DNA of 5,167 bases from NCBI GenBank assembly GCA_046160725.1, contig JBJXHB010000356.1, forward strand, positions 1 through 5,167. The letters run 5' to 3'. Position numbers and translations under genes: made by a program. Of this stretch, positions 1-5,167 are shown one piece after another; positions within the stretch are counted from its first letter, which is position 1, and the number at the start of each line of letters is the position of its first letter. This DNA is from JBJXHB01 sp046160725. GTDB lineage: Bacteria; Pseudomonadota; Gammaproteobacteria; Burkholderiales; Burkholderiaceae_C. The notes under the pieces were generated by a model that was not told the DNA's origin, did not search any database, and saw only the letters and a program-made list of their open reading frames with translations.

Positions 1-1109
1 CGTCGCCGGTCTCGCCGTCGGCCGGACCGTCCACCGGCGGCTTCATCCAGGCCGACCCGTCGACCAACTCCCTGATCATCACGGCGCCGGAGCCGACCTA
101 CCGCCAGCTGCGCGCCATGATCGAGCAGCTCGACACACGGCGCGCGCAGGTCTACATCGAGAGCATGATCGTCGAGGTCTCGGGCGACAACCTGGCCGAA
201 TTCGGCTTCCAGTGGCAGGGCCTGCTCGGGCAGCAGGGCGACCGCTTCGGGCTGGCGGCCGGCACCAACTTCAATGCGCCCGGCGGCCCCGGCATCGTCG
301 CGCTCTCGGCATCGCTGGCCGCCGGCAGCGGCACCGCGCCCGGCGAGGGCCTGAACATCGGCCTGCTCAAGAACTACGGCGGCACCTATGCGTTGGCGGC
401 CATCGCCCGGCTGCTGCAGACGCAGACCTCCACCAACATCGTCTCCACGCCCAACCTGATCACGCTGGACAACGAGGAGGCCAAGATCGTGGTCGGCGAG
501 AACGTGCCGTTCATCACCGGCCAGTTCACCAACACCGGCAGCGCCGTCAGCAACCCGTTCCAGACCATCGAGCGCAAGGATGTCGGCATCACGCTGCGCA
601 TCAAGCCGCAGATCGGCGAAGGCGGCACGGTGCGCATGACCATCTTCCAGGAGCAGAGCGCGGTCAAGACCGCGGTGGCCGCCGGCACCACCAACGCCGG
701 CCCGTCGACGACCAAGCGCTCGATCGAGTCCAACATCGTGGTCGACGACGGCCAGGTCATCGTGCTGGGCGGCCTGATCGAGGACCGCTTCGAGGAGACC
801 CGCTCCAAGGTGCCGCTGCTGGGCGACCTGCCGTGGATCGGCCAGCTGTTCCGCAGCGAGAGCCGCGAACGCCGCCGCAGCAACCTGCTGGTGTTCCTGC
901 GGCCGGTGGTCATGCGCAATGCCGACGATGCCAACCGGCTGTCGATGGACCGCTACGAGCTGATCCGCGCCCGCCAGCAGGACGCCCAGCCGGCCCCGCA
1001 CCCGGTGCTGCCGATTGACGCCGCCCCGGTGCTGCCGGCGCGCCCGCCGGGCCCTGCCATGCCGTCGGGCCAGGTGCCGGCCACGCCGCCGGCGACCCCG
1101 CGCAACTGA
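1..1109 (+). CDS. gspD: Type II secretion system secretin GspD, C-terminal part (5' end outside window)
   Basis: Outer-membrane channel protein of the T2SS; the family forms a large multimeric beta-barrel through which folded periplasmic proteins exit. The reading frame is open from base 3 to the TGA at 1107-1109, giving 368 visible residues (numbered here from base 3). Residues 1-60 start in a Ser/Gly/Pro-rich loop and continue as the end of an N3 domain (GGFIQADPSTNSLIITAPE, then QLDTRRAQVYIESMIVEV). The secretin domain follows, with VPFITG at about 168-173, ERKDVGITLRIKPQI at about 190-204, the signature VVDDGQVIVLGGLIEDRFEE at about 246-265, VPLLGDLPWIGQLFR at about 270-284 and NLLVFLRPVVMR at about 294-305. 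The last ~40 residues are a Pro/Ala-rich tail with no evident pilotin-binding S-domain. An ATG at 117 lies inside the N3 domain and is not the true start. The signal peptide and N0-N2 domains should lie upstream. The assignment is very secure; only the 5' extent is unknown. Confidence 0.97.
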   Translation, partial: SPVSPSAGPSTGGFIQADPSTNSLIITAPEPTYRQLRAMIEQLDTRRAQVYIESMIVEVSGDNLAEFGFQWQGLLGQQGDRFGLAAGTNFNAPGGPGIVALSASLAAGSGTAPGEGLNIGLLKNYGGTYALAAIARLLQTQTSTNIVSTPNLITLDNEEAKIVVGENVPFITGQFTNTGSAVSNPFQTIERKDVGITLRIKPQIGEGGTVRMTIFQEQSAVKTAVAAGTTNAGPSTTKRSIESNIVVDDGQVIVLGGLIEDRFEETRSKVPLLGDLPWIGQLFRSESRERRRSNLLVFLRPVVMRNADDANRLSMDRYELIRARQQDAQPAPHPVLPIDAAPVLPARPPGPAMPSGQVPATPPATPRN

Positions 1110-1125
1110 CGCGCGGTCACGCGCG
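1110..1125 (+). other. GC-only stem-loop right after the gspD stop
   Basis: The bases CGCGCG (1110-1115) and CGCGCG (1120-1125) can pair as a 6-bp stem around the loop GTCA, starting one base after the gspD stop codon. No run of T follows, so it is not a convincing intrinsic terminator. At most it could slow ribosomes or polymerase or protect an mRNA end between gspD and gspE. In DNA this GC-rich such a hairpin can arise by chance, so its function is doubtful. Confidence 0.25.
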
Positions 1126-1156
1126 CCTGCCGTCTGGCACCTGAACCGCGCCACCC

Positions 1157-2566
1157 ATGACCACCCGACATCCGCTGCCCTACGCCTTTGCCAAGGCGCA
1201 CACGCTGCTGCTGGAGGACCGCGTGCTGTACTGCGCCGAGACCACGCCACCGTCGGCCCTGTCCGAGGTGGTGCGGGTGCACGAGGTGGCCGCCTTCGAG
1301 CGCGAGGCCGCAGCCACGCTGGCGCAACGCATCGCGGCGGCCTATGCCGGCGGCGAGAGCAGCGCCGCCGCAGTGGTCGGCGAGGTCGAGAGCGCGGTCG
1401 ACCTGGGCCGGCTGATGCAGGACCTGCCGGCGGTGGAAGACCTGCTGGAGGCGGCCAACGACGCGCCCATCATCCGCATGCTGAACGCGCTGCTGACGCA
1501 GGCCGCCAAGGACGGCGCCAGCGACATCCACATCGAGCCCTACGAGCGCTCGTCGGCGGTGCGCTTCCGCGTCGACGGCACGCTGCGCGAGGTGGTGCAG
1601 CCGAACAAGGCGCTGCATGCCGCGCTGATCAGCCGCCTGAAGATCATGGCCGAGCTGGACATCGCCGAGAAACGCCTGCCGCAGGACGGGCGCATCTCGC
1701 TGCGCATCGGCGGGCGTGCCATCGACGTGCGGGTATCGACGCTGCCTTCGGCCCACGGCGAGCGTGCCGTGCTGCGCCTGCTGGACAAGTCGGAGTCCAA
1801 GTTCACGCTCGAGGGCCTGGGCATGAGCGGCGAGCTGTTGCGCCGCTTCGACCACCTGGTGCGCCAGCCGCACGGCATCGTGCTGGTGACCGGCCCTACG
1901 GGCTCGGGCAAGACGACCACGTTGTATGCATCGCTGGGCCGGCTGGACACCAGCGGCGCCAACATCCTGACGGTCGAAGACCCGGTCGAGTACGAGCTGA
2001 CCGGCATCGGCCAGACCCAGGTCAACGTCAAGATCGACCTCACCTTCGCCAAGGCGCTGCGCGCCATCCTGCGCCAGGACCCCGACATCATCATGATCGG
2101 TGAGATTCGCGACTTCGAGACCGCGCAGATCGCGATCCAGGCCTCGCTGACCGGCCACCTGGTGCTGGCCACCCTGCACACCAACGACGCGCCCAGTGCC
2201 GTGACCCGGCTCACCGACATGGGTATCGAGCCGTTCCTGCTGTCCAGCTCGCTGCTGGGCGTGCTGGCTCAGCGGCTGGTGCGCAAGCTGTGCACCGCCT
2301 GCCGGCGTGCCGACGACCGCGGCCGATGGCACCCGGTCGGCTGCGAGGCCTGCAGCCGCACCGGCTATCGCGGCCGCACCGGCATCTTCGAGCTGATGTT
2401 GGCCGACGAGAAGGTGCGCGGCATGATCCACAACCGCGCGGCCGAGAGCCAGCTTTTTGTCGCTGCCGAGGCGGCCGGCTTCCGCTCGATGCGCGACGAC
2501 GGCCAGCGCCTGGTCGACGAGGGCGTGACCTCGGCCGAGGAAGTGCTGCGGGTCACGCGCGAATGA
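1157..2566 (+). CDS. gspE: Type II secretion system assembly ATPase GspE
   Basis: Cytoplasmic hexameric ATPase that powers pseudopilus assembly, docking on GspL and GspF at the inner membrane. The protein has 469 residues, slightly short for the family (about 500 in Klebsiella and Vibrio). The N-terminal GspL-binding-type region is about 1-85, and the N2E domain carries ASDIHIEP (121-128) and RFRVDG (136-141). The catalytic core has Walker A GPTGSGKTT (246-254, Lys252), Asp box VEDPVEY (273-279), Walker B DPDIIMIGEIRD (308-319, Glu316) and His box GHLVLATLHTND (333-344). All catalytic motifs are intact. The zinc-binding module is present as C379-x2-C382 and C396-x2-C399, but only 13 residues separate the two pairs, against about 29 in Vibrio EpsE. 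The start is fixed by an in-frame TGA at 1142-1144 with no other start codon between it and the ATG. No clear Shine-Dalgarno sequence precedes it. The gene lies 47 bases after gspD, so it is probably co-transcribed. PilB and other GspE-like ATPases are related, but the gspD/gspF neighbours decide for GspE. Confidence 0.97.
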   Translation: MTTRHPLPYAFAKAHTLLLEDRVLYCAETTPPSALSEVVRVHEVAAFEREAAATLAQRIAAAYAGGESSAAAVVGEVESAVDLGRLMQDLPAVEDLLEAANDAPIIRMLNALLTQAAKDGASDIHIEPYERSSAVRFRVDGTLREVVQPNKALHAALISRLKIMAELDIAEKRLPQDGRISLRIGGRAIDVRVSTLPSAHGERAVLRLLDKSESKFTLEGLGMSGELLRRFDHLVRQPHGIVLVTGPTGSGKTTTLYASLGRLDTSGANILTVEDPVEYELTGIGQTQVNVKIDLTFAKALRAILRQDPDIIMIGEIRDFETAQIAIQASLTGHLVLATLHTNDAPSAVTRLTDMGIEPFLLSSSLLGVLAQRLVRKLCTACRRADDRGRWHPVGCEACSRTGYRGRTGIFELMLADEKVRGMIHNRAAESQLFVAAEAAGFRSMRDDGQRLVDEGVTSAEEVLRVTRE

Positions 2567-2643
2567 CCCCGCGGCGCCACCCCTGCCCCAGTCTCTGCCC
2601 GTTCGCCCGGGCCGGCCGCCCGGTGCGCGCCGCCGGCGCCTGA
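2563..2643 (+). CDS. Possible 26-codon bridging mini-ORF between gspE and gspF
   Basis: The ATG at 2563-2565 overlaps the gspE stop as ATGA. The ORF runs for 26 codons to the TGA at 2641-2643, and the gspF ATG begins at 2645 (TGAGATG). The predicted peptide begins MTPRRHPCPS, is rich in Arg, Pro and Ala, and resembles no family I know. Its likely value, if any, is to carry ribosomes from the end of gspE to the start of gspF, which has no visible Shine-Dalgarno sequence. Stop codons are rare in DNA this GC-rich, so a chance ORF of this length is expected. The exact fit at both ends is the only reason to list it. The initiation site is weak, with only a GCGGG at about ten bases upstream. Confidence 0.3.
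   Translation: MTPRRHPCPSLCPFARAGRPVRAAGA
2607..2623 (+). other. GC stem-loop in the gspE-gspF spacer
   Basis: CCGGGC (2607-2612) can pair with GCCCGG (2618-2623) around the five-base loop CGGCC, giving a 6-bp all-GC stem about 20 bases upstream of the gspF start. There is no T-run, so it is not an intrinsic terminator. Together with the nearby palindrome CGCCGGCG (2631-2638) it could hold the gspF start region in structure unless ribosomes pass through. This is inference, and GC content alone could produce it. Confidence 0.25.
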
Positions 2644-2644
2644 G

Positions 2645-3859
2645 ATGCCGGCCTATCGCTTCGAGGCGCTGGACGCCGCCGGCAAGTCGCGCCGCGGCGT
2701 GCTGGAGGCCGACAACGCCCGTGCCGCCCGCGCGCAACTGCGCCAGCAGGCGTTGGTGCCCATGGACGTGCGGCCCATCGTCCAGGCGCCCGACAGCATG
2801 GGCAGCCGCCTGGGCGCCGGCCGCGTGTTCAACGCCACCGGCCTGGCCGTCTGGACGCGCCAGCTGGCCGGCCTGGTCAGCGCCGGCCTGCCGCTGGAGC
2901 GGGCGCTTACCGCGCTGTCCGAAGAGGCCGACCTGCCGCGCCAGCGCGACCTGGTGGCGCAACTGCGCGCCGAGGTGAATGCGGGCCATCCGTTTGCCCA
3001 GGCCCTGTCCAGCGCGCCGAGGGAGTTCGACGATGTCTACCGGGCCGTGGTCGCGGCCGGCGAGCAGAGCGGCGCCCTGGGCACCGTGCTGGAGAGGCTG
3101 GCCGACGACCTGGAGGAGCGGCATGCACTGCGCGCCAAGCTGATCGGCGCGGCCCTGTATCCCGCCATCGTGTCGCTGGTGGCGGTGGTCATCGTGGTGT
3201 TCCTGGTCACCTACGTGGTGCCCCAGGTGGCCGGTGTGTTCACCAGCAACAAGCGCGCCCTGCCCGGGTTGACCATCGCGATGCTGGCCATCAGCGACGC
3301 CATCCGCCAATGGGGCTGGCTGATGCTGGCGGTGGTCATCGCCGGCGCGGGTGGGTTGCTCCTGGCGCTGCGCAACGCGGCGTTCCGGCTGCGCTGGGAC
3401 GCCGCCTGGCTGAACCTGCCGCTGGTCGGACGCCTGTCCCGCGGCTACAACGCGGCACGGTTTGCGGGCACGCTGGCCATGCTGGCCGGTGCCGGCGTGC
3501 CGATCCTGAAAGCGCTGCAGGCCGCCGGCGAAACCCTGCACAACCGCGCGCTGCGGGCCGACGCGTTGGATGCCCAGGTCCAGGTGCGCGAGGGCGCGCC
3601 GTTGGCTGCGGCGCTTGCGGCGCACAAGCGCTTCCCTGGGCTGCTGGCCATGTTCGCGCGGCTGGGCGAACAGACCGGCCAGCTGCCGCCGATGCTGGAT
3701 CGCGCCGCGCGCCAGCTCAGCGGCGAGGTGCAGCGCCGCGCGCTGGCATTGGCCACCCTGCTGGAGCCACTGCTGGTGGTGGCCATGGGCATCGTCGTGC
3801 TGTTGATCGTGCTGGCAGTGCTGCTGCCCATCATCCAGCTCAACACCTGGGTCAAGTAG
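2645..3859 (+). CDS. gspF: Type II secretion system inner-membrane platform protein GspF
   Basis: Polytopic cytoplasmic-membrane protein at the centre of the T2SS assembly platform, where it contacts GspE and is thought to couple ATP hydrolysis to pseudopilin insertion. Its 404 residues match the usual family length of about 400. The N-terminus MPAYRFEALDAAGKSRRGVL is typical. The two repeated T2SSF domains lie at about 70-193 and 272-395, each with the marker GEQ(S/T)G: GEQSGAL at 139-145 and GEQTGQLP at 341-348. Three hydrophobic spans are visible: about 171-193 (with LYPAIV at its start), 223-244 and 376-397, the last before the C-terminus QLNTWVK. The start is secure: the frame upstream to the gspE stop contains no ATG, GTG or TTG, and the N-terminus aligns with the family. 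There is no evident ribosome binding site directly upstream; translation may depend on coupling from gspE. PilC-type proteins are homologous, but context supports GspF. Confidence 0.97.
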   Translation: MPAYRFEALDAAGKSRRGVLEADNARAARAQLRQQALVPMDVRPIVQAPDSMGSRLGAGRVFNATGLAVWTRQLAGLVSAGLPLERALTALSEEADLPRQRDLVAQLRAEVNAGHPFAQALSSAPREFDDVYRAVVAAGEQSGALGTVLERLADDLEERHALRAKLIGAALYPAIVSLVAVVIVVFLVTYVVPQVAGVFTSNKRALPGLTIAMLAISDAIRQWGWLMLAVVIAGAGGLLLALRNAAFRLRWDAAWLNLPLVGRLSRGYNAARFAGTLAMLAGAGVPILKALQAAGETLHNRALRADALDAQVQVREGAPLAAALAAHKRFPGLLAMFARLGEQTGQLPPMLDRAARQLSGEVQRRALALATLLEPLLVVAMGIVVLLIVLAVLLPIIQLNTWVK

Positions 3860-3863
3860 CGCC

Positions 3864-3878
3864 CCGGCGCCGGTACCG
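3864..3878. repeat. Overlapping short palindromes after gspF
   Basis: The perfect palindrome CCGGCGCCGG (3864-3873) overlaps a second palindrome CGGTACCG (3871-3878) in the 52-base spacer between gspF and the next gene. No T-run or second copy is seen. It could be a weak hairpin or protein site, but may be only a product of base composition. Confidence 0.2.
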
Positions 3879-3911
3879 CAGGACTCGCCGCCACTCGGCA
3901 CGGACGCGCAC

Positions 3912-4994
3912 ATGGTCATCTCCCGCCGTTGGATCGTCCTGGCCTCCGTGGTGCTGGCGCTGGGGCTTGGCGCCGTGCTGGCCCTGTCGTGGGTGACCCA
4001 GCGGCTGCACACCGCGGTGCTGGAAGCCCTGGGCCCGCAGGCCCGGCTGGGCCGCATCGACGTCGGCTGGTCGGCCATCGAGCTGCACGACCTGGTCATC
4101 ACCGCCCGGCCCGGCAGCGGCTGGCCGACCGCGCAGGAGCTGAGCGCCCGGCGCATCCGCATCACGCCGGACCTGCGCAGCCTGTGGCCCGGCCAGCCCT
4201 GGCGGCTGCGGGCGATCGAGGTCGATGAGCCGCGCCTGACCTTGCTGCGGCGCCGCGACGGCAGCCTGGGCATGCTGCCGTCGCTGCTGCAGCGGCCAGC
4301 CGGGCCCGGAGCGCCCGCCACCGGCACGCCCGCGCCGGCCGCGGTGGTCGTCGGCGAGATCCGCCTGCGCCAAGGCCATGTCGACTACTTCGATGCCACG
4401 CTGGGCAACCCGCCACACCGCATGGCCCTGGCGGCGCTGCAGGCCGACATCGGGCCGCTGCAACTGCCGCGCCCCGACGGTCCCGTCCCGCTGGCGCTGT
4501 CGGCACGGTTGGAGGGGCCCACACGCGCAGGCACCCTGAAGCTCGACGGCCGCATGAGCCTGCCGCCGCGCGACGGCGCGCTGGCGCTGCGGCTGCGCGG
4601 TGCCGACCTGTTGGCGCTGCAACCCTATCTGCTGGGACGTGGCGACGCCGCGCTGCGGCGCGGCGCGCTGGACCTGGACATCGACGCGAACCTGGACGCG
4701 GCCCGCCTGAAGGCACCCGGGCGGGTGGTGCTGTCCGACCTGCAATGGCGCGACGACAACCCCCTGGCCAGCGTGGCCGGCGTGCCTCGCGCCGCCGTGA
4801 CCAAGGTGCTGGCGCGCGATGGCCGCATCGAGCTGCGCTTTTCCATCGACGGCCGCATCGACGACCCCCGCTTCTCGGTCAACGAGAACCTGGCGGGGCG
4901 CTTTGCCGTCGGCCTGGCCGAGTCACTGGGCGTGTCGGCCCAGGGCCTGGTCCAGGGCATCGGCGGCATGGTGAAGGGGCTGTTCGGCCGCTGA
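3912..4994 (+). CDS. DUF748/AsmA-like membrane-anchored envelope protein
   Basis: Function not established. The protein has 360 residues. A single hydrophobic span at about 7-28 follows the basic start MVISRR and fits an uncleaved signal anchor, placing the rest in the periplasm. The body looks like DUF748, a family related to AsmA: RLGRIDVGWSAIELHDLVI at about 45-63, RIRITPDLRSLWPGQPWRLR at about 81-100, AIEVDEPRLTLLRRRDG at 101-117, a Pro/Ala-rich linker at about 129-144, then alternating beta-rich stretches. The end, FSIDGRIDDPRFSVNENLAG (310-329) followed by a Gly-rich amphipathic tail, is typical of the family. AsmA-like proteins are linked to envelope assembly and lipid transport between the membranes. 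The ATG at 3912 is the only start in the frame back to the gspF stop; only a weak GGAC lies upstream. The gene lies 52 bases after gspF, so it is probably the last gene of the T2SS operon. A role in secretion is inference from position. Confidence 0.85.
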   Translation: MVISRRWIVLASVVLALGLGAVLALSWVTQRLHTAVLEALGPQARLGRIDVGWSAIELHDLVITARPGSGWPTAQELSARRIRITPDLRSLWPGQPWRLRAIEVDEPRLTLLRRRDGSLGMLPSLLQRPAGPGAPATGTPAPAAVVVGEIRLRQGHVDYFDATLGNPPHRMALAALQADIGPLQLPRPDGPVPLALSARLEGPTRAGTLKLDGRMSLPPRDGALALRLRGADLLALQPYLLGRGDAALRRGALDLDIDANLDAARLKAPGRVVLSDLQWRDDNPLASVAGVPRAAVTKVLARDGRIELRFSIDGRIDDPRFSVNENLAGRFAVGLAESLGVSAQGLVQGIGGMVKGLFGR

Positions 4995-5167
4995 CTATCC
5001 CGGCACCGGCGGCAGCCCCACCTCCGGCAGCGTCGGTCGCTCGGCCAGCGCGGCGGCCATCACCGTTTCGACATGGGCCCGGTCGGCGCCCTCCAGCGCC
5101 AGCCGCGGCGGCCGGGTGCGCCAGGTGCCGCGGCCCATCAGGTGCTCGCACAGCTTGATGCACTGCA
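4995..5167 (-). CDS. C-terminal end of a probable dihydrodipicolinate synthase (DapA)-family protein (5' part outside window)
   Basis: On the minus strand the frame is open from the window edge to the TAG at 4997-4995, giving 56 visible residues that begin QCIKLCEHLMGRGTWRTRPP and end in a Pro-rich tail (LPPVPG). The helix CIKLCEHLMGRG, then RPPRLALEGADRAHVETVMA, recalls the C-terminal helices of DapA-family aldolases/lyases of Burkholderiales. This is recognition from memory on a short fragment without the catalytic Lys or Tyr, so it is tentative. Reality as a gene is supported by G or C at the third position of about 52 of 56 codons. The gene converges on the DUF748 gene with no spacer, as the two stop codons are adjacent. 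It appears unrelated to secretion. The start lies beyond the window. Confidence 0.6.
   Translation of the reverse strand, partial: QCIKLCEHLMGRGTWRTRPPRLALEGADRAHVETVMAAALAERPTLPEVGLPPVPG

Noticed and set aside
117..1109. The ATG at 117 as the start of a separate 330-residue secretin gene
   Set aside because: The frame is open upstream to the window edge and encodes recognisable N3-domain sequence (GGFIQADPSTNSLIITAPE), so the ATG is internal to gspD.
1110..1125. Intrinsic terminator between gspD and gspE
   Set aside because: The stem is only 6 bp and no T-run follows. gspE is 31 bases downstream and is expected to be co-transcribed.
1015..2103. A 362-codon + strand frame overlapping the end of gspD and most of gspE
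   Set aside because: It is an Arg/Ala/Pro-rich, domain-free translation running out of frame over the clear gspE coding region. High GC explains its length.
953..4327. A 1124-codon open frame on the minus strand covering gspE, gspF and part of the flanking genes
   Set aside because: It lies in exact codon register opposite gspE and gspF, which share a frame. Stops there would require TTA, CTA or TCA codons in the sense genes, and these are very rare at this GC content. The translation is low-complexity and rich in Gln, His, Arg, Gly and Ala, with no recognisable domain, so it is a shadow of the real genes.
4625..4969. Minus-strand open frame opposite the 3' half of the DUF748 gene
   Set aside because: The translation is Arg/Ser/Pro-rich with no family resemblance, and it is fully contained opposite a convincing coding region with typical DUF748 sequence.
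4745..5158. A + strand 137-codon frame spanning the convergent junction
   Set aside because: It is out of frame with the DUF748 gene and antisense to the minus-strand gene, and its translation is almost entirely Arg, Pro, Ala and Gly. It is a GC artefact.

Overview
The window is very GC-rich, roughly 70% by eye, with codon third positions almost always G or C. It reads as a chromosomal segment of a Gram-negative proteobacterium. The gene order gspD-gspE-gspF and the protein sequences suggest a betaproteobacterium of the order Burkholderiales; this lineage call is inferred from style and was not searched.

Layout: the left edge cuts into gspD, the outer-membrane secretin of the type II secretion system (T2SS), and its last 368 codons are present. 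After 47 bases comes complete gspE (cytoplasmic assembly ATPase). A 78-base spacer follows, which is exactly filled by a 26-codon mini-ORF, and then complete gspF (inner-membrane platform protein). After another 52 bases comes a gene for a 360-residue membrane-anchored DUF748/AsmA-like protein. All four genes lie on the + strand with short spacers and no recognisable internal promoter or terminator, so they probably share a transcript starting upstream of the window. At the right edge the last 56 codons of a minus-strand gene, probably of the dihydrodipicolinate synthase (DapA) family, run convergently. Its stop codon directly abuts the stop of the DUF748 gene.

How the genes work together: GspE hydrolyses ATP at the inner face of the cytoplasmic membrane. 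GspF in the membrane is thought to couple this to growth of the pseudopilus, which pushes folded periplasmic proteins out through the GspD channel. The pseudopilins and GspC/K/L/M/N are not in the window. Since the T2SS strand ends at 4994, they should lie upstream of gspD or elsewhere. The DUF748 protein is a candidate envelope accessory protein; its link to secretion rests only on position.

I see no undescribed system here. The points most worth a second look are the mini-ORF that bridges gspE and gspF (possible translational coupling), the short zinc-finger loop in GspE, the lack of an evident pilotin-binding S-domain in GspD, the DUF748 gene at the end of the T2SS operon, and the zero-spacing convergent stop codons. 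No RNA genes, mobile elements, CRISPR arrays or gene-free stretches longer than 100 bases were seen.
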